Below, piece after piece: positions 1 through 5,854 of a stretch of DNA of 6,952 nucleotides. This DNA is from Candidatus Delongbacteria bacterium (lineage in GTDB: Bacteria > Delongbacteria > UBA4055). The translations under genes and the position numbers were made by a program. The stretch is from the NCBI GenBank assembly GCA_027858795.1, contig JAQICF010000100.1:1-6952 (forward strand), in the 5' to 3' direction. The notes beneath the pieces are model-generated. The model was not told the origin of the DNA. It made no database searches and saw nothing but the letters and a program-made list of their open reading frames with translations. Positions within the stretch are counted from its first letter, which is position 1. Each line of letters opens with the position of its first letter.

Positions 1-2
1 AG

Positions 3-86
3 ATTAAAGATTTATTACGAATTCACCGAGGATATTCTAAGAAATTAAGAAATAAAATTATTAATGAAATTTTATTAAAAAATTGA
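3..86 (+). CDS. 3' end of an unidentified gene (partial)
   Basis: The frame beginning at base 3 is open from the window edge to a TGA at 84-86. It gives a basic 27-residue tail that includes LLRIHRGYSKKLRNK. One other + frame stops at once and the remaining one stops by base 48. A Lys/Arg-rich, Leu/Ile-rich tail is plausible for a real protein end, but it is too short to assign to a family. The next gene-like signal is 110 bases downstream. This could also be chance open sequence in AT-rich DNA. Confidence 0.35.
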   Translation: MKDLLRIHRGYSKKLRNKIINEILLKN

Positions 87-141
87 TAAATAACAACACA
101 AAAAAGGTATTAACCCAAAGATTCTTAGAAAAGCAAGCAAA

Positions 142-175
142 GGGTCACTATATGACACGATGCTAATGTTATATT
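142..175 (+). promoter_or_regulatory. Shared leader element, copy 1: GTCA-N5-TGAC plus promoter-like stretch
   Basis: The stretch reads GGGTCACTATATGACAC followed by GATGCTAATGTTATATT. It contains a perfect short inverted repeat, GTCA (144-147) and TGAC (153-156). The same arrangement recurs at 4600-4632 and 5937-5969, each time shortly before a gene start. If TATATT (170-175) is a -10 box, transcription would start about 15 bases before the ATG at 197. No convincing -35 lies at 17-bp spacing, so the exact promoter boxes are unresolved. The inverted repeat could be an operator. Confidence 0.45.
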
Positions 176-196
176 GAAACAGAAGACGGAGAATAA

Positions 197-256
197 ATGG
201 AAAATAATATATTCGTATTTACATCAGACAAAACAAATCTAAAATCCAACCCTTAA
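197..256 (+). pseudogene. Truncated N-terminus of a paralogue of the 1423 gene
   Basis: An ATG at 197, preceded by a GGAG-type ribosome site (188-192), opens a 19-residue frame, MENNIFVFTSDKTNLKSNP. The larger gene at 1423 begins MENNIFIYSPDEQDIK. Eight of the first 16 residues are identical and most of the others are conservative. The match then ends where the attC-like sequence begins, and the TAA at 254-256 lies inside that site. The simplest reading is the surviving start of a second copy of the gene, cut off by insertion of the HNH cassette or by deletion. It still has a promoter-like element and a ribosome site, so a tiny peptide could be made. An independent small gene is the alternative. 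Confidence 0.45.
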
Positions 257-322
257 CATTGGCAAAACAACTTGGACACCCGACTTGACTTAGTGAATCA
301 CTTTTTGCCATATCCGTTTGGA
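248..322 (+). repeat. attC-like site 1 (left boundary of HNH cassette)
   Basis: The left half is AACCCTTAACATTGGCAAAA (248-267) and the right half is TTTTGCCATATCCGTTTG (303-320). TGGCAAAA and TTTTGCCA are exact inverted complements separated by about 35 bases. The outer AAC and GTT triplets sit where integron attC sites carry their R'' (RYYYAAC) and R' (GTTRRRY) boxes. The length, about 75 bp, is within the attC range. The R boxes are only partly complementary beyond AAC/GTT, so the assignment is tentative. The same two halves, with identical spacing to GTT, recur after the HNH gene. Confidence 0.45.
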
Positions 323-342
323 CAAACAAATGAGAATCAACC

Positions 343-1122
343 ATGAAATGTGTTTTTTGCAAAGAAAACTCTGATAATAGTAAAAGTATAGAGCATATCA
401 TTCCTGAAAGTTTGGGGAATAAGAATGCTGTATTAGCTAAAGGTATTGTATGTGATTCTTGTAATAATTATTTTGGTGGAAAAATTGAAAAAGACTTATT
501 AGGTTCACCATTTTACAAATCTTTAAGAAGTAGATATGGTATTGAAAGTAAAAAGGGAAAAATTCCACTAAATGTCGGTTATTTACCAATAACTGGTAGT
601 GAAATAGAAGTTGATTTTAATGGAATCCCAGAACAAAATAGCCGAACTTTGAATGTGAATATTCCCAAAAAGTCTGATTTTCATAAGATCCTTAATGGTG
701 AAATTAATGAATTATATATTCCCGTTTCATTTGATCTGGAGAAAAGTAAAATAGTATCAAGATTTTTAGCAAAAGTAGGAATTGAAGTTGTCGCTCAAAA
801 ATATTGGGATTCTGAACGAGATGTCAGTTACTTAATTACTGAAGAACTTTTTGATCCTATACGAAACTATGCAAGATATGGTAAAGGAGTAGAATTATGG
901 GACTATCATCAAAGGCGAATCTATGAAGAAACAGAAGAAGCTAAATCACTTCAGAAAATATATGAGTTTAATATTTGGTCTACTGAAGATAATGATAATG
1001 CCTTAGGTCTTCATTTAACGATTGTGCTTTACGGATTAGAATTCACTATCAATTTATTTGAACCATCAATCAATAGGTATCAAAAGTGGTTAAGAGAAAA
1101 TGACAATAAAATTCCAATATAA
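343..1122 (+). CDS. HNH endonuclease family protein (HNH_5-like)
   Basis: Predicted metal-dependent DNA nuclease of 259 residues. The N-terminus shows the HNH signature. A zinc knuckle is formed by C3-x2-C6 and C37-x2-C40. The catalytic-type EHIIPESLGN carries H18, and CNNYFGGKIEKDLL follows with Asn41/42. This spacing is typical of HNH proteins of the HNH_5 kind. Residues from about 60 to 259 are a mixed alpha/beta region I do not recognise; it probably sets target specificity. The start is fixed by MKCVFC, since a later start would remove the first cysteines. The ribosome site is weak (TGAGAA about 10 bases upstream). The gene begins 26 bases after the GTT of attC-like site 1 and ends just before site 2, with no promoter of its own visible, as in integron cassettes. 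Function in defence or mobility is inference. Confidence 0.85.
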   Translation: MKCVFCKENSDNSKSIEHIIPESLGNKNAVLAKGIVCDSCNNYFGGKIEKDLLGSPFYKSLRSRYGIESKKGKIPLNVGYLPITGSEIEVDFNGIPEQNSRTLNVNIPKKSDFHKILNGEINELYIPVSFDLEKSKIVSRFLAKVGIEVVAQKYWDSERDVSYLITEELFDPIRNYARYGKGVELWDYHQRRIYEETEEAKSLQKIYEFNIWSTEDNDNALGLHLTIVLYGLEFTINLFEPSINRYQKWLRENDNKIPI

Positions 1123-1127
1123 ATACA

Positions 1128-1182
1128 AACCCATAACATTGATAAAAACCATTACACCAAAATTTTGCCATTTCCGTTAGCA
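1128..1182 (+). repeat. attC-like site 2 (right boundary of HNH cassette)
   Basis: The left half is AACCCATAACATTGATAAAA (1128-1147) and the right half is TTTTGCCATTTCCGTTAG (1163-1180). These match site 1 at nearly every position, with the same 5-base gap between TTTTGCCA and GTT. The arms TGATAAAA and TTTTGCCA pair with one wobble and one mismatch. The HNH stop codon lies 5 bases upstream, the usual place for a stop relative to attC. Recombination between the two GTT triplets (316 and 1176) would excise a circle of 860 bp. Confidence 0.45.
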
Positions 1183-1422
1183 GTAATTCTAAAAAGGATA
1201 AAAAAAACAATATGAATATATTCGACTATCCAAGCAATAAATTACTAAAGCACGATGAGTGAGGAAGAAATGAGGATTGTTGAGGGGAATGGAAAATGGA
1301 TGAGATAAAAAACGATAAAACATAGTATCGAAGGTATTACTGGGATTATTTAATGGTTGCACTAATTCGGAAATTAGCTTAAAATGTGACATTATAAAAA
1401 TTGGATTGTTTGAGGTATTGAT
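1183..1422. other. Gene-poor stretch between HNH cassette and 1423 operon
   Basis: No long reading frame is present. A 16-codon frame starts at 1212 (MNIFDYPSNKLLKHDE, stop 1260-1262) behind an A-rich AAAGGAT. Its MNIF start faintly echoes the MENNIF starts at 197 and 1423. A second, 17-codon frame begins at 1255 and overlaps that stop. Neither is convincing as a gene. A perfect small stem, CTAATT-CGGA-AATTAG, lies at 1362-1377 without a T-tract. Any promoter for the downstream operon should be here: TTGCAC (1357-1362) and TATAAA (1393-1398) are present, but their spacing is too long for a standard promoter. Confidence 0.4.
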
Positions 1423-2031
1423 ATGGAAAATAATATTTTTATTTATTCGCCTGATGAACAAGATATTAAATTTGAAAGATTCCATATTTGTGTTTGGGAA
1501 TTCAGGAATGGAACTTCTATCATTGAAATAGGGGGAGAGATAAAGCATGATTGCTTGACAAACTTAGATCAGCTTTCAATATATTTATACATTCCTTGGA
1601 TAAATAATAATCATAAAGTTATAGATCTTTACGATAATTTAAAAAACCCTGAAAATAGTAGATTCATCTTTAATGATTCTGTTATAGATACTAAATCCCT
1701 TGATGGTGGAATAGGCATTGGAGGTGTAATACATTCTTTTGTTTCAAGAGATCGCCTTTGTATTCTTCCCATTCAACCTGATGATATTATCGATTCTACT
1801 AACAAGATAGTCAAACTTTCACTTAACTCTCTTAAGAAGAGTGAAGGAGCAAACGTATATTTTCGATTTTATATCGAAAATGATATAAAATTATTGTCAA
1901 CTAGGAAAACTGGGATTACACACTCTACAATTATTTATGATTTTAAAATAAACGAAAAAGGAATTTATATGGTATCTCAAATATCGTTAACGAAAAGGCA
2001 TTATGTGATATTGCCTCATGCTTTTTCTTAA
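1423..2031 (+). CDS. Unknown protein, likely N-terminal part of a frameshifted membrane gene
   Basis: A 202-residue product of unknown family. The ATG has a good ribosome site, GAGGT, 6 bases upstream (1412-1416). The protein has many alternating hydrophobic/polar stretches suggesting beta strands, for example HICVWEFRNG and LSIYLYIPWI, and a Gly-rich GGIGIGGV in the middle. It has no signal peptide or membrane segment. The last 16-20 residues look less natural than the +3 frame that overlaps them. That frame is open from 1947 and runs through to 2489. A single-base deletion between about 1947 and 2028 would explain this: the intact ancestor would be about 354 residues, with two membrane helices at its end. 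A 19-residue relative of this N-terminus lies at 197-256. If translated as is, this is a soluble truncated product. Confidence 0.6.
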   Translation: MENNIFIYSPDEQDIKFERFHICVWEFRNGTSIIEIGGEIKHDCLTNLDQLSIYLYIPWINNNHKVIDLYDNLKNPENSRFIFNDSVIDTKSLDGGIGIGGVIHSFVSRDRLCILPIQPDDIIDSTNKIVKLSLNSLKKSEGANVYFRFYIENDIKLLSTRKTGITHSTIIYDFKINEKGIYMVSQISLTKRHYVILPHAFS

Positions 2032-2096
2032 ACATAATTCCAAATTCTTACGAACTTAATTTCGTTGATAATACTGTTCTGAAGAGTATTAGAACA

Positions 2097-2489
2097 TTGG
2101 AATATCCATCTTTTACGAGATACTTAGGTGATAAAAGAGTTAAAAAAGATGAGCATATTGTTGTATTCCATAAGAAAGAGAATAAAGACAGTTATAATTT
2201 TTTTATTAAATATTCTAAAGAAAGAATTGGAATGGATCAGATCGCTTTAGCGATATCTATTAGCTTATTATCAGGCCTATTATTGTACATGCCTTCATAT
2301 AAGAAAGAAGTCGATGATACATATTTTTCTGTTGCTTTTTGGGGTAAACTACCTCCAGAGGTAGTTATCTCGACATGTTTAGTGATAATTGTATTACTAT
2401 ACTTTTTCATACCTTTTATCGTTACTTATATAATGAGGATTATTGGTGAAATTAAGAAATTTATAAAGGAGACTTTGAGAAAAAGATGA
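2097..2489 (+). CDS. Two-helix membrane segment, likely C-terminal part of the 1423 gene
   Basis: If begun at the TTG at 2097, this gives 130 residues. The same frame is open upstream to 1947 and reads naturally there (NIIPNSYELNFVDN), and no good ribosome site precedes 2097. I therefore think it is the rest of the 1423 gene after a frameshift. Two transmembrane segments are clear: about residues 48-65 (IALAISISLLSGLLLYM) and 88-112 (VVISTCLVIIVLLYFF). Basic stretches lie before the first (KYSKERIG) and after the second (RIIGEIKKFIKETLRKR), so both ends are predicted in the cytoplasm. The stop overlaps the next ATG as ATGA, implying translational coupling to the PIN fusion protein. No family recognised. 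Confidence 0.55.
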   Translation: MEYPSFTRYLGDKRVKKDEHIVVFHKKENKDSYNFFIKYSKERIGMDQIALAISISLLSGLLLYMPSYKKEVDDTYFSVAFWGKLPPEVVISTCLVIIVLLYFFIPFIVTYIMRIIGEIKKFIKETLRKR

Positions 2490-3997
2490 AAGTGTTATTA
2501 GATACAAATATAATTATACATAGAGAAACCAGTCATATTATAAATAAATCTATCGGACAACTTTTTCGTCTACTCGACAAAGGGAAGTATACTAAATGTA
2601 TACATCCAGTTACGATCAAAGAAATTGAGAAAAATTTAAACTTATTAACAGTTCAGTCTTTCCAAGTAAAGTTAGAAAGTTACAAGCAGTTAATTCAAAC
2701 CACACCTATAGGTCAGGAATTTAAATTTATTATAGAAGAAATTGATAAAAGCCAGAACGATTTCAACGATAGCATATTATTGAATGAAATTTATATGGAA
2801 AGAATTGATTATTTTATTACAGAAGATAAGAAAATTCATAAAAAAGCAAAATTACTTGATATCGATGACAAAGTATTTACAATTGAAACTTTCATTGATA
2901 AAGAGTTATCGGAGCATCCTGAACTTATCAATTATAAAGTATTATCTGTAAGAAAAAAAAGGTTTGGAGAGTTAAATATAAATGATGTATTTTTTGATAC
3001 TTTTAAAAACGATTACAATGGATATGTTAAATGGTTTACAAGGAAAGCTGATGAGTTTATATATGTAACTTATGAAGACAATTTCATTGCTTCCTTACTT
3101 TACCTTAAAGAAGAAGACCATTCAGAAGACTATTCAAATATTAATCCAGTGTTTTTTCCAAAAAAGAGATTAAAAATTGGTACTTTTAAAATCACTAGAA
3201 ATGGAGCAAGGCTCAGTGAAAGATTTATCAAAATTATCTTTGATAATGCGTTACGAATGAAAGTTCAAGAAATATATGTTACAATTTTTAATAAGGATTT
3301 AGAAAAGAAAATGTTACTTAATCTGCTATTTGATTGGGGATTTAAATTTCATGGATATAAACAAACTGCAAGCGGTAAAGAGGAAGTTTATATACGGGAT
3401 TTCATCCCTTACTTCGATTACACAGATCCAAAATTATCCTATCCATATATAACTAAGAATAATTCGATCTTCTTAGCACCGATATATCCTGACTACCACA
3501 CCGACTTACTCCCCGATTCGTTATTAAATAACGAAAAACCAGAAGAATATAAGGAAGAAACTCCTCATAGAAATGCTCTTAAAAAAGTGTATATATCGAG
3601 ATCAATAGAAAGAAATGTTAAACAAGGAGATTTGATCATTTTCTACAGGACAGGGGGTTACCATAAAAGTGTTATTACTACTTTGGGTGTTGTTGAGAGC
3701 ATAGTTTTCTCATTTAAGAATTCAAAGAATTTTATTACAAAATGTAGGAAGAGAAGTGTATACTCAGATCAAAAGCTTTTAGAGTGGTGGAATTACAATT
3801 CAAATTACAGACCTTTTATTGTAAACTTTTTGTATTGCTATACATTACCTAAAAGAATAAATTTAAAAAAGATGATCGATTTGGGTATTATTGCTGATAT
3901 AAATTCTGCTCCAAGAGGCTTTACGAAAATCTCGAAAGAACATTTTGAAACGATTTTAAGGGAGACCCATACAAATGAAAGTATTATTGTCGATTAA
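2486..3997 (+). CDS. PIN ribonuclease - GNAT-like - PUA/EVE-like fusion protein
   Basis: A 503-residue multidomain protein. Residues 1-135 are a PIN domain, a metal-dependent RNase fold. The usual four acids are visible: D6 in LLDTN, E46 in TIKEIEKN, D95 in NDFNDSILL and D114 in YFITEDKKI. Residues about 150-306 resemble a GNAT acetyltransferase fold, with a core helix after TRNGARLSERF and a late WGFKFHGY segment. The acetyl-CoA loop departs from the standard RxxGxG/A pattern, so activity is uncertain. Residues about 327-497 (FLAPIYPDYH..., GDLIIFYRTGG) look like a PUA/EVE-type nucleic-acid-binding domain. The start overlaps the previous stop (ATGA), with AGGAG at 2467-2471. The end overlaps the ASCH gene by 23 bases. 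The inferred role is cleavage of RNA, perhaps modified RNA or tRNA, as a toxin or defence effector. The PIN call is firm, the other two moderate. Confidence 0.8.
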   Translation: MKVLLDTNIIIHRETSHIINKSIGQLFRLLDKGKYTKCIHPVTIKEIEKNLNLLTVQSFQVKLESYKQLIQTTPIGQEFKFIIEEIDKSQNDFNDSILLNEIYMERIDYFITEDKKIHKKAKLLDIDDKVFTIETFIDKELSEHPELINYKVLSVRKKRFGELNINDVFFDTFKNDYNGYVKWFTRKADEFIYVTYEDNFIASLLYLKEEDHSEDYSNINPVFFPKKRLKIGTFKITRNGARLSERFIKIIFDNALRMKVQEIYVTIFNKDLEKKMLLNLLFDWGFKFHGYKQTASGKEEVYIRDFIPYFDYTDPKLSYPYITKNNSIFLAPIYPDYHTDLLPDSLLNNEKPEEYKEETPHRNALKKVYISRSIERNVKQGDLIIFYRTGGYHKSVITTLGVVESIVFSFKNSKNFITKCRKRSVYSDQKLLEWWNYNSNYRPFIVNFLYCYTLPKRINLKKMIDLGIIADINSAPRGFTKISKEHFETILRETHTNESIIVD

Positions 3998-4346
3998 ACC
4001 AGAATATGCCAATAAGATATTTGCAGGTACAAAAAAGTACGAATTTAGGCGTAGTATTTTCAAAAATCCGGATATTAAAACTATTGTTGTTTATTCCTCT
4101 TCACCTGTTCAAAAAGTAATCGGCGAATTTGAGATTGAAAGAATTTTAAATAATAGTATCAATGATCTATGGAATATTACAGAGCAGGAATCCGGGATCA
4201 ATAAAGAATTCTTTTTTGAGTATTACAAAGGCAAAGAAACAGGTTTTGCAATAAAGATCAAAGAACCAAAGAAGTATGAAATCCCTTTAGATATCAAGCA
4301 TGATTTTAACAAAACCCCACCACAGTCATTTGTGTACATTTCATAA
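3975..4346 (+). CDS. ASCH-domain (PUA-fold) protein
   Basis: A 123-residue protein made of a single ASCH domain, a PUA-like fold thought to bind RNA. It carries the family motif GxKxxExR as G18-T-K20-K-Y-E23-F-R25, a following KTIVVYSSSPVQKVIGEFE strand region, and the C-terminal PPQSFVYI end common in such proteins. It is often annotated as a predicted transcriptional regulator. The start lies inside the end of the PIN fusion gene, with an AAGGGAGA ribosome site at 3958-3965, so the two are co-translated. As partner of an RNase it could be the specificity or neutralising subunit; this is inference. A 114-bp copy of its 3' end lies at 6617-6730. Confidence 0.88.
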   Translation: MKVLLSIKPEYANKIFAGTKKYEFRRSIFKNPDIKTIVVYSSSPVQKVIGEFEIERILNNSINDLWNITEQESGINKEFFFEYYKGKETGFAIKIKEPKKYEIPLDIKHDFNKTPPQSFVYIS

Positions 4347-4365
4347 AAGATATAACAGATATCTT
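4347..4365 (+). repeat. Perfect stem-loop directly after the ASCH stop codon
   Basis: AAGATAT-AACAG-ATATCTT gives 7-bp perfect arms starting at the base after the stop. It is AT-rich and not followed by a T-tract, so it is at most a weak 3' mRNA stabiliser. The ASCH remnant at 6617-6730 lacks this stem. Confidence 0.4.
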
Positions 4366-4392
4366 ACAAGAATTGAAAAGGGTAAAGATAGG

Positions 4393-4420
4393 TATGAAGT
4401 ATGAGGTATGAAGTATGAGG
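4393..4420. repeat. Heptamer tandem repeat TATGARG x4
   Basis: Four contiguous 7-base units alternate TATGAAG and TATGAGG. They lie in the non-coding stretch 4347-4676, which has no gene and is made almost entirely of repeats and transcription signals. Confidence 0.8.
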
Positions 4421-4425
4421 TGGCT

Positions 4426-4444
4426 CATGGATTCGCTGGGTTTG
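4426..4444. repeat. 19-bp dispersed repeat, copy 1
   Basis: CATGGATTCRCTGGRTTTG occurs here and at 5744-5762, with two differences. In each case it lies between the preceding gene and the heptamer/terminator block, so it belongs to the same duplicated intergenic unit. Confidence 0.7.
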
Positions 4445-4452
4445 GGTTGGTT

Positions 4453-4486
4453 CAATTGACAGTTGACAATGGACAATTTACAATTA
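4453..4486. repeat. Imperfect tandem repeat of ACAATT/TTGACA type
   Basis: The stretch contains CAATTGACAGTTGACAATGG and continues with ACAATTTACAATTA. It is a run of degenerate 9-11 base units built on ACAAT and TTGAC. No coding meaning is seen. The TTGACA hexamers resemble -35 boxes but have no matching -10 in phase. Confidence 0.5.
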
Positions 4487-4503
4487 AAGTCAAAAGATCC
4501 CAA

Positions 4504-4545
4504 CTTCTGACCTCTAATCTCTAACCTCTAACATCTAACATCTAA
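4504..4545. repeat. Heptamer tandem repeat YHTCTRA x6
   Basis: Six contiguous 7-base units: CTTCTGA, CCTCTAA, TCTCTAA, CCTCTAA, CATCTAA, CATCTAA. The terminator stem begins exactly at the end of the last unit. A four-unit version precedes the second terminator at 5855-5882. Confidence 0.85.
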
Positions 4546-4569
4546 AAGCTCCTACAGGGGCTTTTTTTT
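4544..4569 (+). terminator. Rho-independent terminator after the ASCH operon
   Basis: The stem AAAAGCTCC / GGGGCTTTT has one T-G pair and a TACA loop, followed by a run of eight T (4562-4569). It separates the 1423-4346 operon from the first DUF1016 gene. The same terminator recurs at 5883-5906. Confidence 0.85.
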
Positions 4570-4599
4570 ATTAATAAAATCACAAATAAAATACCAAAA

Positions 4600-4632
4600 G
4601 GTCACTATTTGATACTTTGCTAATGTTATATT
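4600..4632 (+). promoter_or_regulatory. Shared leader element, copy 2, before first DUF1016 gene
   Basis: GGTCACTATTTGATAC is followed by TTTGCTAATGTTATATT. The inverted repeat is GTCA/TGAT, one base short of perfect. With TATATT (4627-4632) as -10, the leader would be about 38 bases to the ATG at 4677, with the AGGAG ribosome site at 4664-4668. A canonical -35 at 17-bp spacing is not seen. Conservation with the copies at 142 and 5937 is the main support. Confidence 0.5.
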
Positions 4633-4676
4633 GCTCTTAAAAGATGAAATAAAAGTAATAAACAGGAGAAAGAAGG

Positions 4677-5726
4677 ATGAAAGCACTTAGTGAAAAAATA
4701 GTTGAATTAATTGAAAATGCACGAGTCTATGTTTCTAAGACAGCTAATACAACTATGGTATATACCTATTTCCATATTGGCAAACTTATCGTTGAAGAAA
4801 TGCAAAAAGGAGAAGAAAGAGCTGAATATGGAGCAAATTTATTAATACAAGTTTCAATAGATTTAAAAAAGAAATTTACAAAAGGTTTTTCTGTTCCTAA
4901 TCTTGAACGAATGAGAATATTTTATTCGATTTATTCAAAATCCTCAAACAACTTGAGGAATTCTGACATTTTTAAAAAATCCTCAAACAGTTTGAGGATT
5001 TCTCTATCAAAAAACAAAACTATAAATTTACTACCATTAGGTTGGTCGCACTATCTATTTCTTTTGAGGATAGATAATGAAGTAGAACGACAATTCTACG
5101 AAGTGGAAAGCTATAAAAATCAATGGAAGTTAAAAGAATTAGAACGACAGTTTAATTCCGGTTTATTCGAAAGACTTTCATTAAGTAAGAATAAAGATGA
5201 GATAATTACACTTGCTAAGAAAGGTCAAATAGTAGAAAAACCAGAAGATGTAATAAAAGATCCACTTATTTTGGAATTTCTAGGTTTGGACGATAAACCC
5301 AAATATACAGAAACAGATTTGGAAACTGCCATTATAAATAAAATTGAAGATTTTATGATGGAATTGGGAAAAGGTTTTTTCTTTGGAGGAAGGCAAGTTC
5401 GATTTACTTTTGATGAAGAGCATTTCTTTGTTGATCTGGTATTTTACAATCGGTTGCTTAAATGTTTTGTACTTATTGATCTGAAGATCGGTAAATTAAA
5501 ACATCAAGACCTTGGGCAAATGCAAATGTATGTAAATTATTACGATAGATATGTAAAGCAAGAAGATGAAAATCCAAGCATAGGTATAATTATTTGTAAG
5601 CACAAAAAAGAAACTATGGTTGAAATCACATTACCTGAAAATAACAAACAACTTTTTGCATCTAAATACCAAACTATATTACCTAGTAAAAAAGAACTTA
5701 AACAGATAATAGAGAATAATTTATAA
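4677..5726 (+). CDS. DUF1016/YhcG-like PDDEXK nuclease, complete
   Basis: A 349-residue protein with the full architecture of the YhcG/DUF1016 family. The N-terminal helical domain (about 1-85) contains KGEERAEYGANLL and KGFSVPNLERMRIFY. A hinge with GWSHYLFLLRID and LKELERQFNSGLFERL follows. The C-terminal PD-(D/E)XK nuclease domain (about 205-349) has D253 in FFVDLVFY, D268-L-K270 in VLIDLKIG and Q281 in GQMQMYVNYYDR, the expected active-site pattern. Length is normal for the family. These proteins are predicted DNA or RNA nucleases, often in mobile or defence regions; their exact target is not established. Start chosen from AGGAG 8 bases upstream. The hinge holds two in-frame palindromes (4941-4959, 4977-5001). 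Own terminator-promoter leader, so transcribed separately from the ASCH operon. Confidence 0.92.
   Translation: MKALSEKIVELIENARVYVSKTANTTMVYTYFHIGKLIVEEMQKGEERAEYGANLLIQVSIDLKKKFTKGFSVPNLERMRIFYSIYSKSSNNLRNSDIFKKSSNSLRISLSKNKTINLLPLGWSHYLFLLRIDNEVERQFYEVESYKNQWKLKELERQFNSGLFERLSLSKNKDEIITLAKKGQIVEKPEDVIKDPLILEFLGLDDKPKYTETDLETAIINKIEDFMMELGKGFFFGGRQVRFTFDEEHFFVDLVFYNRLLKCFVLIDLKIGKLKHQDLGQMQMYVNYYDRYVKQEDENPSIGIIICKHKKETMVEITLPENNKQLFASKYQTILPSKKELKQIIENNL
4941..4959. repeat. Coding palindrome A in DUF1016 hinge
   Basis: TCCTCAA-ACAAC-TTGAGGA, with 7-bp perfect arms, encodes SSNNLR. A second, closely related palindrome starts 39 bases (13 codons) later in the same frame. Confidence 0.85.
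4977..5001. repeat. Coding palindrome B in DUF1016 hinge
   Basis: Perfect 11-bp arms, AAATCCTCAAA and TTTGAGGATTT, around a CAG loop. It encodes KSSNSLRI. With palindrome A it forms a repeated in-frame module, K-S-S-N-x-L-R-x-S. Confidence 0.9.
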
Positions 5727-5743
5727 TACAAACCAGGATAATT

Positions 5744-5762
5744 CATGGATTCACTGGATTTG
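5744..5762. repeat. 19-bp dispersed repeat, copy 2
   Basis: CATGGATTCACTGGATTTG follows the stop of the first DUF1016 gene by 17 bases. It matches 4426-4444 at all but two positions. Confidence 0.7.
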
Positions 5763-5808
5763 TTGTTTGACTCGAGGAAATAAAGAAAAGTCAAAACATG
5801 AATATCTC

Positions 5809-5820
5809 CCGATAAATCGG
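5809..5820. repeat. Short palindrome CCGAT-AA-ATCGG
   Basis: Perfect 5-bp arms within the intergenic stretch between the two DUF1016 genes. It may be the core of a decayed dispersed palindromic repeat. No gene is seen nearby. Confidence 0.4.
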
Positions 5821-5854
5821 TACAAATCAAGGAGAGAAGATTAAAAGATTCCAA

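Larger units (their letters stand above)
4492..4629 (+). repeat. Duplicated leader module, copy 1
   Basis: This block of heptamers, terminator, AT-rich spacer, GTCA-N5-TGAT element and promoter-like stretch is nearly identical to 5843-5966. From AAGCTCC at 4546 to the GGTCACTATTTGA at 4600-4612 the two copies differ at about two positions, plus one extra T. Each copy precedes a DUF1016-type gene. It looks like a mobile or duplicated unit that ends the previous transcript and starts the next. Confidence 0.8.

Noticed and set aside
142..175. Bacteroidota-type promoter (TTTG ... TAnnTTTG)
   Set aside because: Partial matches exist in copies 2 and 3, but the spacing of about 15 bases is too short and copy 1 lacks TTTG.
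219..401. Minus-strand open frame of 60 residues
   Set aside because: It covers attC-like site 1 and the conserved HNH start in antisense and has no ribosome site or family resemblance.
1189..1548. Minus-strand open frame of 119 residues
   Set aside because: It lies antisense to the start of the 1423 gene and the AT-rich spacer; the + strand has the ribosome site and a paralogous start at 197.
1945..1962. Programmed -1 frameshift slippery site in the A-rich stretch
   Set aside because: The zero-frame codons are GAA AAA GGA, which do not form an X XXY YYZ heptamer. A mutation is simpler, though not proven.
4306..4503. Minus-strand open frame of 65 residues
   Set aside because: It runs through the heptamer and ACAATT repeats and the end of the ASCH gene, so it is open by composition.
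4393..4545. CRISPR-like array
   Set aside because: The repeats are contiguous 7-mers without spacers, and no cas gene is present.
5540..5854. Minus-strand open frame of 104 residues
   Set aside because: It is antisense to the strongly conserved nuclease domain of the first DUF1016 gene and to its repeat-rich 3' flank.
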